NCBI GenBank assembly: GCA_030524285.1
Contig: JAUNGQ010000005.1
Coordinates: 62,001 to 126,000, forward strand
Direction of reading: 5' to 3'
DNA: 64,000 nt
Source: Eubacteriales bacterium
GTDB taxonomy: Bacteria > Bacillota > Clostridia > Oscillospirales > Butyricicoccaceae
Shown here: positions 18,404-28,745 of the stretch, piece by piece
How positions within the stretch are numbered: the first letter of the stretch is position 1
Layout of the letters: each line of letters starts with the position of its first letter
The notes under the pieces: model-generated
Databases searched by the model: none
What the model saw: only the letters and a program-made list of their open reading frames with translations
Told to the model about the DNA's origin: nothing
Made by a program: the position numbers and the translations under genes

Positions 18404-19528
18404 TTACTCATCGTCAATCTGTCGGCCGGCTCTGCGGGCAGCTTCCTTTTCCGCCTTGATCTGAGCGGCACGGGCGGCAGTTTCCTTATCCTTGATTCTC
18501 TGCTGTTCGGCTTCTCTTGCCTTGAGCTTCTTTTTGGATACATTGGCAGACTTTGCACCACGGTATTCGGTTTCCATACCGCTTTCCTTCCATTCTGCCT
18601 GCTCCTCCAGCCGCATTCTGTGTGCAGCTTCACGACGCTTGCGCTCCTTGGTTTTTTCATCATCTTCTGCTTTATCAAACTTCATGATATACCAGGTCAA
18701 CGCAATCTCTTGGACGCAGGTGAAAACATTATTGATCGTCCAGTAGACGCCCATCGCTGCTGGGAATGAAAACGCAATCCACACAGACATCAGCGGCATG
18801 ATAATGAGCATGGTGTTCATCGTAGAATTCATCTGCGCACTCTGGTTTGCCTGCGCTGCCGGATTGGTCTTGTTCTGCATCTTACGCATAATAAACGAAG
18901 AGAGCAGGGCAGTGCCGCCGGACAGGATCGGGATGAGCCACAGCGCATTGAAATGGGTGAACTGCGGGATTGCAGACAGGTCAATACCGAGGAAATTAAA
19001 GTCGATATTTACCAAACCCTTTGATGAAAACTGCGATACCTTATCCCAGTTTTCATGCGCCAGCTTAGCCAGCTCGATCTGCGCGGTGCGCGCAGCCGTA
19101 CTTGAGCTGTCAAAGGTAGTACCCAGCGCCTTTGCAATCGCGCTCATCGTATCGTTGGAAAGGCCCATCATGTACTTCATCGGCTGTTGTACCGCGTAGT
19201 ACAACGCCAGCATGATCGGCAGCGTAATGAACGACAGCAGGCACGAGCCCATCGGGTTCACGCCCTCGCGTTCATACAGCTTGTTGATTTCCTCATTCAT
19301 TTTTTCTCTGTTTTTGGCATAGCGCTTCTGGATCGCGGCGGATTCCGCCTGAACCAGATTCATCTTTTTCATGCTTTTCTTCTGCTTGTACATAAACGGC
19401 AGAAGGATGAGCTTGACCACCAGCGTGAACAGGATGATCGCAAGGCCATAGTTGTGAACCAATGACCAAATGGCCATCAGGATCAGACCCATCGGTCTAA
19501 CAATTATAATTCCGAAAAAGTTTCCCAT
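18404..19528 (-). CDS. yidC: Membrane protein insertase YidC/Oxa1 family
   Basis: Inserts and folds membrane proteins, alone or with SecYEG. From the ATG at 19528 it is 374 aa (MGNFFGIIIVRPMGLI); GGAGG lies six bases upstream. A TTG four codons earlier overlaps that site and is rejected. The sequence has an N-terminal membrane segment, the conserved amphipathic KQKKSMKKMNLVQAES region, LYEREGVNPMGSCLLSFITLPIMLALYYAV, several further membrane helices, and a long Lys/Arg/Glu-rich cytoplasmic tail (about 290-374) for ribosome contact. No lipobox is visible at the N-terminus. Confidence 0.95.
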   Translation of the reverse strand: MGNFFGIIIVRPMGLILMAIWSLVHNYGLAIILFTLVVKLILLPFMYKQKKSMKKMNLVQAESAAIQKRYAKNREKMNEEINKLYEREGVNPMGSCLLSFITLPIMLALYYAVQQPMKYMMGLSNDTMSAIAKALGTTFDSSSTAARTAQIELAKLAHENWDKVSQFSSKGLVNIDFNFLGIDLSAIPQFTHFNALWLIPILSGGTALLSSFIMRKMQNKTNPAAQANQSAQMNSTMNTMLIIMPLMSVWIAFSFPAAMGVYWTINNVFTCVQEIALTWYIMKFDKAEDDEKTKERKRREAAHRMRLEEQAEWKESGMETEYRGAKSANVSKKKLKAREAEQQRIKDKETAARAAQIKAEKEAARRAGRQIDDE

Positions 19529-19571
19529 TTGATCCTCCAAATTGGGTCAATTGACGTTATTGTTTGTTCCG

Positions 19572-19787
19572 TTAAGGCACCGGATCATAGGGGTTGTGGT
19601 GCGAAAACGGATGGCAGCGCAGGATACGCTTCACTGCGAGCCAACCACCGCGGCGTGCACCGTATTTTTCAATTGCCTCCAGCGCATAGGCGGAGCAGGT
19701 AGGCGTATAGCGGCAGCACGGTCTGAGATGCGGCGAAATTGCGGAACGATAAAATCGAATACAGGCAAGCATGATACATTTTGTCAT
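19572..19787 (-). CDS. yidD: Membrane protein insertion efficiency factor YidD
   Basis: Small peripheral membrane protein aiding YidC-dependent insertion. The 71-aa product shows the family core [50 protein letters not shown] with the conserved cysteines. Its start overlaps the rnpA stop by four bases. Confidence 0.95.
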   Translation of the reverse strand: MTKCIMLACIRFYRSAISPHLRPCCRYTPTCSAYALEAIEKYGARRGGWLAVKRILRCHPFSHHNPYDPVP

Positions 19788-20134
19788 GACTTTTCCCCTT
19801 CTTTCATCTGGTACAGCCCCAGCTGCTTCAGGCAGCGCAGATAAGCACGCTCTACCCGTTGGTAGGATGCTCCCACAGCACGATAACGTGCCACGACAAC
19901 GATATCTGTATTGGGGCGAAGCTCGTCCCTGTGCAGGCGGTATGCCTCACGAATGAGCCGCTTGACCCGGTTTCGCTGCACGGCACTGCCGAGCTTTACG
20001 CCAGCTGTAATACCAAGACGTCCTTCACCAAACCGGTTATGCATGGCATAGACCACCAGACAATCCGAGGACGCGGAACGTCCCCTGTAATACAGCCTGC
20101 GAAAATCGCGGTTTTCCTTTAAGGTATGTTTCAT
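19784..20134 (-). CDS. rnpA: Ribonuclease P protein component
   Basis: Protein subunit of RNase P, which matures tRNA 5' ends with the M1 RNA (rnpB, not in this window). The 116-aa basic protein has the family signature [15 protein letters not shown] (about residues 53-67), preceded by [14 protein letters not shown], and opens with [23 protein letters not shown] precedes the ATG. Unusually it is separated from rpmH by 571 bases carrying repeat debris, so it probably has its own promoter. Confidence 0.95.
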   Translation of the reverse strand: MKHTLKENRDFRRLYYRGRSASSDCLVVYAMHNRFGEGRLGITAGVKLGSAVQRNRVKRLIREAYRLHRDELRPNTDIVVVARYRAVGASYQRVERAYLRCLKQLGLYQMKEGEKS

Positions 20135-20215
20135 CGCCCGACTTCCTTTGGTTCCGTATTGCGGGAAAATTTACACTGTTTTCTACCGTACGCGCACAAC
20201 TGATCCAATGATTGC

Positions 20216-20270
20216 GTTCCCTCAGCCCGCGCCAACAGCGCGATCAGCTCCCCCATCGAGGGAGCTTTTG
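20216..20270 (+). repeat. Right-arm fragment of the dispersed element
   Basis: CCCTCAG, a hairpin CGCGCCAACAGCGCG, then GCTCCCCCATCGAGGGAGC. It lies in the 20135-20705 gap between rnpA and rpmH, which also holds a weak hairpin at 20442 and a CTCCCTCCCGGAGGGAG palindrome at 20530-20546; no gene was seen there. Confidence 0.6.
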
Positions 20271-20441
20271 CAGGAAAATCCTCCAATCATGAATCTGTAA
20301 AATACAGGAAATCTTTCCCTCTCCGGCTCAATGTTTTCCTGCCGGAGCTGACAGGCCATTTTTTCTCCGGCGTATGGCCCGTCCGAATTGTAATCACGCC
20401 GCCTCTAAAATACGCAGAGGATAGTTTGCATACATAACAGA

Positions 20442-20463
20442 AATGGACCGCTGCGCGGTCCAT
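20442..20463 (-). terminator. Possible terminator downstream of rpmH
   Basis: ATGGACCGC/GCGGTCCAT stem; followed on the minus strand by TTTCTGTT. Confidence 0.45.
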
Positions 20464-20642
20464 TCAATTCTGTTCATGTTTTGTCAAAAGAAACGAAATT
20501 CCTTCCACCGCCACTGTGTGGCGGTTCCTCTCCCTCCCGGAGGGAGACACATATCGCAGCTGAGCCGCATTGCAACACAATATCATGTTACATCAACTCT
20601 CAGCGGGCAGACTGACGGACTCGTATGTTCGGCAGGTCTGCA

Positions 20643-20703
20643 GTGCGCGGGAGCGCACCAGACGTTTCTTTTGCCAAGCTTTTCTTTTTGAAAAGAAAAG
20701 CGG
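20643..20703 (+). repeat. Hairpin repeat type 2, copy 1 (rpmH 3' flank)
   Basis: GCGGGAGCGC, then AGACGTTTCTTTTG, then hairpin GCTTTTCTTTT/AAAAGAAAAGC. The same module is in the gyrA leader (28673-28732), with changed but still paired stem bases. Confidence 0.7.
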
Positions 20704-20705
20704 GA

Positions 20706-20840
20706 TTACAGGCTCAGACGCTTGCGGCCGCGGGAACGACGACGAGCGAGAACCTTTCTGCCGTTAGCAGTTGCCATTCTCTTGCGGAAGCCATGCACCT
20801 TGCTGCGATGACGCTTCTTCGGCTGGAACGTTCTTAACAT
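20706..20840 (-). CDS. rpmH: 50S ribosomal protein L34
   Basis: 44-aa ribosomal protein, [21 protein letters not shown] at the N-terminus, wholly typical of L34. The start at 20840 is fixed by GGAGGTG upstream and family length; the longer in-frame extension is not part of the protein. First gene of the minus-strand replichore side, with a strong promoter. Confidence 0.97.
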   Translation of the reverse strand: MLRTFQPKKRHRSKVHGFRKRMATANGRKVLARRRSRGRKRLSL

Positions 20841-20892
20841 GTGGCTGCACCTCCATTCACACTCAAATTCCTTGCGTGCGTGTACAAAATAC

Positions 20893-20922
20893 ATTATAAG
20901 CAGATATTCGGGAAATTGTCAA
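20893..20922 (-). promoter_or_regulatory. Promoter of rpmH
   Basis: Minus strand TTGACA, 18-base spacer, TATAAT, about 50 bases before the rpmH start. Confidence 0.75.
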
Positions 20923-20992
20923 TCATTATTTGCCAAAACCTGCGGTTTTTTCGATCAAATTAGGACATTTCCCCAAGTATTCCTGTGGATTC

Positions 20993-21001
20993 TGTGGAAA
21001 A
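20993..21001 (-). promoter_or_regulatory. DnaA box upstream of dnaA
   Basis: TGTGGAAAA (TTTTCCACA on the minus strand); a weaker TGTGGATTC lies 9 bases before it. Together with the dnaA-dnaN cluster this suggests a bipartite origin, as in Bacillus subtilis. Confidence 0.55.
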
Positions 21002-21105
21002 CTTTCTAGACATGGCGCTTTTTTGGTGGTATTATATATATTGTATTGGTATCCGCAGATACCGGACATACCCTCCAAACAACTATCCCAAGGGAGAGAT
21101 CTATC

Positions 21106-22392
21106 ATGAATACACCGAGTGATATCTGGAAGCTGGTGCTGGGTCTCCTGGAAAAACGGCTCCAGCCAGTTACGCTGGACGCGTGGTTCGACGACTTAAC
21201 CGCCGTTGAATTTAAGGATGACACGCTCCTACTACACACACCGGATAAATTTAAAAAAGAAATCATTGACCAACGCTACCTCATTACCATCAAAGACGCC
21301 CTGCGCGACCTGTTCTCCGCCGACATTGACGTCATTGTTACAACCGGGGAAGCGCCCGCTCCCATTGCTCACAGCAATTACCCGGAAGACGAGTACACCT
21401 TTGAACAGTTCATTGTCGGCTCATCCAACAAATTTGCCCATGCTGCTGCAACAGCCGTCGCCAACAATCCGGCGAAAAACTATAATCCGCTGTTTATTTA
21501 CGGACAATCCGGTCTTGGCAAAACCCATTTGCTGTATGCAATCGCAAATGTCGTGCGCCGCGACCATCCGTCCTTCCGTATCATCTATATCAAAGGCGAG
21601 GACTTCACCAATGAGCTGGTCAACTCCATCGGAGAAGGACAGGTACAGGAATTCCGCGACAAATACCGTCTGGCTGATCTGCTGCTCGTCGACGATATCC
21701 AGTTCGTCGCCGGCAAAGACCGCACACAGGAAGAATTTTTCCATACGTTTAACGCACTCTATGAAGCAAACAAACAGATCGTCCTGACCTCAGACCGTCC
21801 GCCAAAGGAAATCCATACGCTGGAAGACCGCCTGAAAACCCGTTTTGAATGGGGCCTTCTGGCAGATATCCAGCCGCCGGACTATGAAACCCGTATGGCA
21901 ATCATCCACGTCAAAGCAGACTCACTCGGCGTTGATCTACCAGAAGAAATCGTCGATTATATCGCCAAAACAATCACCTCCAACGTGCGCCAGCTCGAAG
22001 GTACCGTCAAGAAAATCAAAGCGCTGCACGATCTAATGGAACGCGACATCGATATCAGCCTTGCAAAAGAAGCTGTCGCTGACATCTTCAAAGAAAACCC
22101 GGGACTCAACCCAACACCGGAAATGATCCTGCGCGAGGTTTCCCGCTACTACTGCACCCCGGTTGAAAAACTCAAAGGAAGCGGACGCTCCAAGGAACTC
22201 GTACTGCCGCGACAGGTAGCCATGTACCTTGTACGCGATCTAACCGACTACTCCCTGCCGGAAATCGGCAAGGTCTTCTCCCGCGACCACACAACCGTCC
22301 TGCACTCGATCAACAAAATCGAAAACTACCTCAAGGAAACCAGCGAAATGGACAACATCATCAAAACATTGAAAACCAACATCCGCGGGTAA
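21106..22392 (+). CDS. dnaA: Chromosomal replication initiator DnaA
   Basis: AAA+ initiator that binds DnaA boxes and melts oriC. The 428-aa protein has domain I (1-80), a short linker, and domain III with Walker A GQSGLGKTHLL (about 130-140) and Walker B LLVDDIQFVAGKDRTQEEFF. Domain IV holds the DNA-binding signature FSRDHTTVLHSINKIE. It is slightly short because of the brief domain II (about 80-95). Start chosen at 21106 (MNTPSDIW) from AAGGGAG upstream; the extra N-terminal reading frame lacks support. Confidence 0.97.
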   Translation: MNTPSDIWKLVLGLLEKRLQPVTLDAWFDDLTAVEFKDDTLLLHTPDKFKKEIIDQRYLITIKDALRDLFSADIDVIVTTGEAPAPIAHSNYPEDEYTFEQFIVGSSNKFAHAAATAVANNPAKNYNPLFIYGQSGLGKTHLLYAIANVVRRDHPSFRIIYIKGEDFTNELVNSIGEGQVQEFRDKYRLADLLLVDDIQFVAGKDRTQEEFFHTFNALYEANKQIVLTSDRPPKEIHTLEDRLKTRFEWGLLADIQPPDYETRMAIIHVKADSLGVDLPEEIVDYIAKTITSNVRQLEGTVKKIKALHDLMERDIDISLAKEAVADIFKENPGLNPTPEMILREVSRYYCTPVEKLKGSGRSKELVLPRQVAMYLVRDLTDYSLPEIGKVFSRDHTTVLHSINKIENYLKETSEMDNIIKTLKTNIRG

Positions 22393-22477
22393 AGCAGCGA
22401 TACACAACGTATGCATAAATATTCACTTATATCCATGCATACTCGATGCAAATACGCGGCGGATTTCCTGCAAAACC

Positions 22478-22690
22478 ATCCACAAATGACTGTGGAGTGT
22501 GGAAACTTTCCTGTGGAAAACATCGTGCAAAAAAACTTTTCCAACTTTAACCCAAAGTTTTCCACAGCACGCTGAGGACGCTAAAATTCCCGTATTTCGG
22601 GACTTTCCACGGTTTTCCACAGTTTCCGCCCTACTACTACTATTACTAAAAATACTATTCTATTCTATAAGAAATATCTTTATGTCAACA
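22478..22690. other. oriC: oriC: DnaA boxes, DnaA-trio tract and AT-rich unwinding element
   Basis: Between dnaA and dnaN. Perfect boxes: TGTGGAAAA 22512-22520 (minus) and TTTTCCACA 22558-22566 and 22613-22621 (plus); near matches at 22481 and 22498. Past the last box comes a short GC-rich stretch, then CTACTACTACTATTACTA (22631-22648), the complement of the 3'-GAT DnaA-trio repeats, and an AT-rich tract. This order (box, GC-rich spacer, trios, unwinding element) is the known Firmicutes basal unwinding system. Confidence 0.85.
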
Positions 22691-22774
22691 GACATCTGAT
22701 GTCTGCAAAACACCTTCTTTCTCCTATTATGTGACAGGAAAAGAAATTCATTTCATATACAAAGGAGGAGCACC

Positions 22775-23887
22775 ATGCAATTCTCATGTGAAAAATCCAT
22801 TCTTCAGGAAGCTATCACCACAGCTTCCCGCGCCGTCAGCAATAAAAGCTCCATCGCTCTGCTGGAAGGTCTGCTGATTACCGCCGATCCCAACGGTTGT
22901 CTGACGTTATGCGGCTACAATATGTCCATGGGCATCCGCGTCACCATCGGCGCATCGGTTACCGAAGCCGGCTCCGCTGTACTCAACGCGCGCCTGTTCG
23001 GCGACATGATCCGCAAACTGCCGGACGACATCATTTATGTAGAAACCAGCGAAAACCTGATGACAACGATCCGGTGCGGAAAAGCAATGTTCAATCTGGT
23101 TGCTTCAGACGCACAGGAATTTCCGCAGCTACCGGAAGTAGAAACCAACGAAAATCCGATTATTCTACCGCAATCTATGCTGAAATCCATGATTTCACAG
23201 ACTATTTTTGCGGTTTCCGATAACGAAACCAAACCAGTCTTAACCGGCTGCCTGTTCGAGCTGGAAGGGGATGAGCTGCATGTTGCCGCAGTTGACGGCT
23301 ACCGTCTGGGCGTGCGCCGCGAAAAACTGGAAACACCAGCAGAAAACACCCATTTCGTTGTTCCGGGTCCGGCGCTGCGCGAAGTAGAGCGTATTTTGGC
23401 AGAATCCGAAAAAACAGCGGAAATTTATCCGGATTCCCGTCATATTTTATTCCATATTGGCGACACAGTACTCATCACACGTCTGCTGGAGGGCGAATTT
23501 CTCAATTATCGCGCGGCAATCCCAGCTGATGCTGCTGCCACAATCACAGCAGATGTCAGACAATTGATTGCAAGCATTGAACGCGTTTCGCTGATTGTTT
23601 CCGAAAAGCTCAAGAATCCGGTTCGTATGGAGTTTGACGGTCCCCTGCTCAAGCTGAGCTGTATTACCACCATCGGCAAGTCCTATGACGAATATGCCTA
23701 CGAAGGGGATGTTCCGCATCTGGAAATCGGCTTCAATAACCGCTATCTGCTGGATGCCCTGCGGGCGTGCCCATCGGATAAAGTGCAGATTTCGCTCAAG
23801 GGGAGTCTGAATCCAATTGTCTTTCGCCCGGAGGAAGGCGATGCCTTCACCTATCTGGTACTGCCGGTGCGCCTGAAAGCAGAATAA
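22775..23887 (+). CDS. dnaN: DNA polymerase III beta sliding clamp
   Basis: Ring-shaped processivity clamp. The 370-aa length is standard, with three repeated clamp domains. Typical stretches are AITTASRAVSNKSSIALLEGLLITA at the N-terminus, a central TKPVLTGCLFELEGDELHVAAVDGYRLGVRREKL, and the C-terminal IVFRPEEGDAFTYLVLPVRL that forms the peptide-binding pocket. AAAGGAGG lies upstream. It begins a dnaN-S4-recF operon immediately after oriC. Confidence 0.97.
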   Translation: MQFSCEKSILQEAITTASRAVSNKSSIALLEGLLITADPNGCLTLCGYNMSMGIRVTIGASVTEAGSAVLNARLFGDMIRKLPDDIIYVETSENLMTTIRCGKAMFNLVASDAQEFPQLPEVETNENPIILPQSMLKSMISQTIFAVSDNETKPVLTGCLFELEGDELHVAAVDGYRLGVRREKLETPAENTHFVVPGPALREVERILAESEKTAEIYPDSRHILFHIGDTVLITRLLEGEFLNYRAAIPADAAATITADVRQLIASIERVSLIVSEKLKNPVRMEFDGPLLKLSCITTIGKSYDEYAYEGDVPHLEIGFNNRYLLDALRACPSDKVQISLKGSLNPIVFRPEEGDAFTYLVLPVRLKAE

Positions 23888-23900
23888 CAAAAAGGAATCC

Positions 23901-24122
23901 ATGTCTATGCATATCGAAGAAATTGAAATTACAACAGAATATATCAAGGCGGATGCCTTTTTGAAATTTACCGGTTTGTGCGCAACTGGCGGACAGGCAA
24001 AATGGATGATTGAGGATGCACAGGTAACAGTCAATGGTATCGTATGCACCCAACGCGGCAAAAAGCTGTACAAGGGTGATACGGTTTCCGTCATCGGCGG
24101 TCCGACATTTCGCATTATATGA
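23901..24122 (+). CDS. yaaA: S4-domain RNA-binding protein (YaaA/RlbA family)
   Basis: 73-aa protein that is almost wholly an S4-like RNA-binding fold: YIKADAFLKFTGLCATGGQAKWMIEDAQVTVNG, then RGKKLYKGDTV. It always sits between dnaN and recF in Firmicutes; in Bacillus it has been linked to ribosome assembly. AAAGGA lies seven bases upstream of the first ATG, and an in-frame ATG two codons on is possible. Its stop overlaps the recF start by four bases. Confidence 0.92.
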   Translation: MSMHIEEIEITTEYIKADAFLKFTGLCATGGQAKWMIEDAQVTVNGIVCTQRGKKLYKGDTVSVIGGPTFRII

Positions 24123-25228
24123 ATATTCAGTCGTTAACCCTGCGCGATTTTCGTAACTATGAAATAGCCGGACTGGAGCTTGCGTCCGGCGTCAATGTCT
24201 TCTGCGGCGAAAATGCACAGGGGAAAACCAATATTCTGGAGGCTGTCGGACTACTCTCTACAACACGGCTATTCCGCTCCAGTCAGAAGCGGGACGCCAT
24301 CCGTTTTGGCGCGCAGCAGGCAGAGGTAGAAGCGGCTTTTTTCGCAGAACGGCGTGATATGACCATTCGCACCGTGATTCCGGCGGCAGGGCGCGTGCAG
24401 GTGACGGTCAACGGCATCCGTCAAAAGCGGTTGTCTGACGCGTCCGGTCTGCTGCGCACGGTCCTGTTCTGTCCGGAAGATCTGATGATGGTGCGGGAAG
24501 GCGCGGCAGCGCGGCGCAGATTTATCGATATCGCATTATGCCAACTGCGCCCGAACTATGCGCGGTATCTGTCGGAATACCATAAGCTGCATGAAAATAA
24601 AATACGCATTTTGAAGGATGCGGAAGAAAAACCGTCTCTGCTTGACACGCTGGATGATTTTTCCTTCAGAATGTCCATGATTGGCGGACATATCATTCGT
24701 TATCGTGCCTATTATCTGCGTTCTCTGATGGAAAAAGCACAGGGAATCCACGCCTCGATTTCAGGCAGGGAAGAACAGCTGGGCTATCATTACCGCACGG
24801 TATCCACGGTCACAGATCCATTTGGCACGGCAAAGCAGATTGGTACGCAGCTGTGGGAGCACGCCTGTGCGCATCGTGCGGCGGAGATTGCGGTGAAGTC
24901 GTGCTTATCCGGCCCGCATAAAGACGATCTTGAACTGACCATTGGCGGGCAGTCTGCCAAAGCCTTTGGCTCACAGGGGCAGGTACGCACCTGTGCGCTG
25001 TCGCTCAAGCTGGCGGAACGGGACATGTTTTTCGATGACAGCGGGGAATACCCGGTGCTGCTGCTCGATGACGTGCTCAGTGAGCTGGACACCAAACGGC
25101 AGGACTTTGTGCTCAACCGCATTGAAAACGGGCAGGTGATGATTACCTGCTGTGAGCCGGAAAAGTTGGCACGCGTAGAGGGCGGCAGACTGTTTGTTGT
25201 CGATCATGGAACCGTCAAAAGGGTTTAG
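24119..25228 (+). CDS. recF: DNA replication and repair protein RecF
   Basis: SMC-like ATPase that loads RecA onto gapped DNA at stalled forks. The 369-aa protein has Walker A GENAQGKTNILEAV (about 32-45), the signature region VKSCLSGPHKDDLEL and GQVRTCALSLKLAE, and Walker B LLLDDVLSELDTKRQDF. Translationally coupled to the S4 gene. It ends only a few bases before a run of repeat elements; the first clear terminator is at 25774, so the repeats would be in its 3' transcript. Confidence 0.96.
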   Translation: MNIQSLTLRDFRNYEIAGLELASGVNVFCGENAQGKTNILEAVGLLSTTRLFRSSQKRDAIRFGAQQAEVEAAFFAERRDMTIRTVIPAAGRVQVTVNGIRQKRLSDASGLLRTVLFCPEDLMMVREGAAARRRFIDIALCQLRPNYARYLSEYHKLHENKIRILKDAEEKPSLLDTLDDFSFRMSMIGGHIIRYRAYYLRSLMEKAQGIHASISGREEQLGYHYRTVSTVTDPFGTAKQIGTQLWEHACAHRAAEIAVKSCLSGPHKDDLELTIGGQSAKAFGSQGQVRTCALSLKLAERDMFFDDSGEYPVLLLDDVLSELDTKRQDFVLNRIENGQVMITCCEPEKLARVEGGRLFVVDHGTVKRV

Positions 25229-25230
25229 CA

Positions 25231-25387
25231 TAGAGCCTCCATCTTGGAGGGGGACCGCCGTGCAGCGGTGGCGGAGGGAGTAAATTTGATCATCTGTTCT
25301 ATCAACCGTAACCGTTGGGCAGAGCACCAATGAACGTAAACTCCCTCAGTCAGCTTCGCTGACAGCTCCCTCTCAGAGGGAGCCTTA
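25231..25387 (+). repeat. Dispersed structured element downstream of recF, copy 1
   Basis: Slightly shortened left stem, hairpin ACCGCCGTGCAGCGGTGGC, a diverged centre, hairpin TCAGCTTCGCTGA and closing stem. Confidence 0.8.
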
Positions 25388-25412
25388 TCCCTAACATGAC
25401 ATGGTTTTATCC

Positions 25413-25571
25413 AAAGCCTCCCTCTTTGAGGGAGGTGGATTCGCCGCAGGCGAAGACGAAGGGAGTGAAAACGTAGCTTTGCTGTATCAACTGCAACCGC
25501 TGTGCAGAAGACGGATGCAATCAAACTCCCTCAGTCAGCTTCGCTGACAGCTCCCTCTCAGAGGGAGCCTT
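25413..25571 (+). repeat. Dispersed structured element downstream of recF, copy 2
   Basis: Complete standard copy, nearly identical to the units of the 12.5-12.9 kb array. Confidence 0.88.
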
Positions 25572-25598
25572 ATTTCTAACATGACATGGGTTTCTCCA

Positions 25599-25680
25599 GA
25601 GCCTCCCTCTTGGAGGGAGGTGGCACGGCATGAGCCGTGACGGAGGGAGTAACATATCAGCGGTTTTGTCACGTTCGCTT
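25599..25680 (+). repeat. Dispersed element, left-arm fragment downstream of recF
   Basis: Left stem and hairpin CACGGCATGAGCCGTG, then GGTTTTGTCACGTT, a relic of the second module. The remaining bases to 25950 hold the terminator at 25774 and a TATAAT (25885-25890) upstream of remB. Confidence 0.7.
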
Positions 25681-25773
25681 TGGATGGCAGTGCGACAGAT
25701 GGAGTGGAAAATCTCTCCATTTTCAACAAAAAATGACGCATTCCGATGGTATCTATTGATGCATTGATGAAGG

Positions 25774-25802
25774 GCTGCGTGCGCTTATGCACGCAGCTTT
25801 TT
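25774..25802 (+). terminator. Terminator of the dnaN-recF operon
   Basis: 9-bp stem GCTGCGTGC/GCACGCAGC followed by TTTTT. Confidence 0.85.
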
Positions 25803-25950
25803 AATTTCGCAGAAAAGTGTGAAAAAAACGGCAAAATTATAAAAAATATTTATGAAAATACGTGCAAAACTGCGTAAAAAGTGGTATAATAAATAACAGA
25901 GCGCGGATTGGCTCTTTTGCGGCAAAAATGCCGTGTGAGGGAGGAATCAT

Positions 25951-26211
25951 ATGTATCTGCATTTGGGACAGGATGTCATTGTCCATACCGATACCATCGT
26001 CGGCATTTATGATATGGACACAGCGACATGGTCGAAGCACACCCGTGCCTGTATTGCCGCGATGGAACGGTCCGGGCGGGTGCGGCCAGTGTTTGACGAT
26101 CTGCCCAAATCCTGCATTTTATGTGAGAAGGGCGGCGTCCGTACCCTGTATATCTCACAGCTGTCTACCGCGACGCTGCTCAAGCGCAGCGGGCAGCTGA
26201 TTCCCGAGTAA
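25951..26211 (+). CDS. remB: Extracellular matrix regulator RemB-like (DUF370)
   Basis: 86-aa protein of the DUF370 family: MYLHLGQDVIVHTDTIVGIYDMDTATWSK, a short linker, then KSCILCEKGGVRTLYISQLSTATLLKR. In Bacillus RemB (YaaB), next to recF, promotes biofilm matrix gene expression. The recF-remB-gyrB order is conserved here. GAGGGAGG lies about nine bases upstream. It is monocistronic: own TATAAT and terminator. Confidence 0.9.
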   Translation: MYLHLGQDVIVHTDTIVGIYDMDTATWSKHTRACIAAMERSGRVRPVFDDLPKSCILCEKGGVRTLYISQLSTATLLKRSGQLIPE

Positions 26212-26240
26212 ACCATTTGAACGTAATTTTTTTCTTTCAG

Positions 26241-26272
26241 CAATCCCGTTTTCGTGCGGGATTGTTTCTTTC
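26241..26272 (+). terminator. Terminator of remB
   Basis: CAATCCCG/CGGGATTG stem, then TTTCTTTC. Confidence 0.8.
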
Positions 26273-26375
26273 AACTCTGTTTTTGTATTTTTATTGCAGG
26301 CGGCAGCCAGAACCGGCGGACGGAGGCTGTCCTGCGCTTTCCCCAAAATGGACCGCCGGAGAAATGGAACGATAG

Positions 26376-28316
<1,941 letters not shown>

Positions 28317-28420
28317 CCGAAACAGAAGAACATAGCACAGAAAGGCTCACTCCAAGAGGGAGGCTCTGGATATGATATTGTCATTTCAGCATCACCATCC
28401 CATGAAAACAGGAGAAAACT

Positions 28421-28609
28421 ATGGATGATATCAAACAGGCGCGTATCCGGACAGCAGTGCAAAAGCTGATGGCGGGGCACGACGAGCTGGTGGATTTGCT
28501 GCCGGAGAAAAAAAGCAAAAAAGGATCGGATGCATATGGATTGCTCGAAGATGCACTGGATTCGCTGGAGGAATGTATTTCCTGTTTGTCGGAATTGTTA
28601 GAACAATAA
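28421..28609 (+). CDS. Small hypothetical protein between gyrB and gyrA
   Basis: 62-aa acidic, helical protein: DDIKQARIRTAVQKLMAGHDELVDLLPEKK, then a predicted second helix LLEDALDSLEECISCLSELLEQ. It resembles no family I can name; the two amphipathic helices suggest a helical hairpin that oligomerises. AGGAG lies nine bases before the ATG. It sits in the same direction between the two gyrase genes with no obvious terminator before it, so it may be co-transcribed with gyrB. Confidence 0.7.
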   Translation: MDDIKQARIRTAVQKLMAGHDELVDLLPEKKSKKGSDAYGLLEDALDSLEECISCLSELLEQ

Positions 28610-28672
28610 AAAAGCATATTTTCGGAAGAAATGAAGCCGGCATTCGGACGCGTTTGTCTGAATGCCCTGACC

Positions 28673-28732
28673 TGTGCGGGAGCGCGTAGACGTTTCTTTT
28701 GTCTTACTTTTCTTTTGGAAAGAAAAGTAAGG
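28673..28732 (+). repeat. Hairpin repeat type 2, copy 2, forming the gyrA leader hairpin
   Basis: TGCGGGAGCGC, AGACGTTTCTTTTG, then a perfect 13-bp stem CTTACTTTTCTTT/AAAGAAAAGTAAG (28703-28715, 28719-28731) whose 3' arm runs straight into the GGAGG of the gyrA ribosome binding site. Confidence 0.75.
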
Positions 28733-28745
28733 AGGAGGAGAATAC

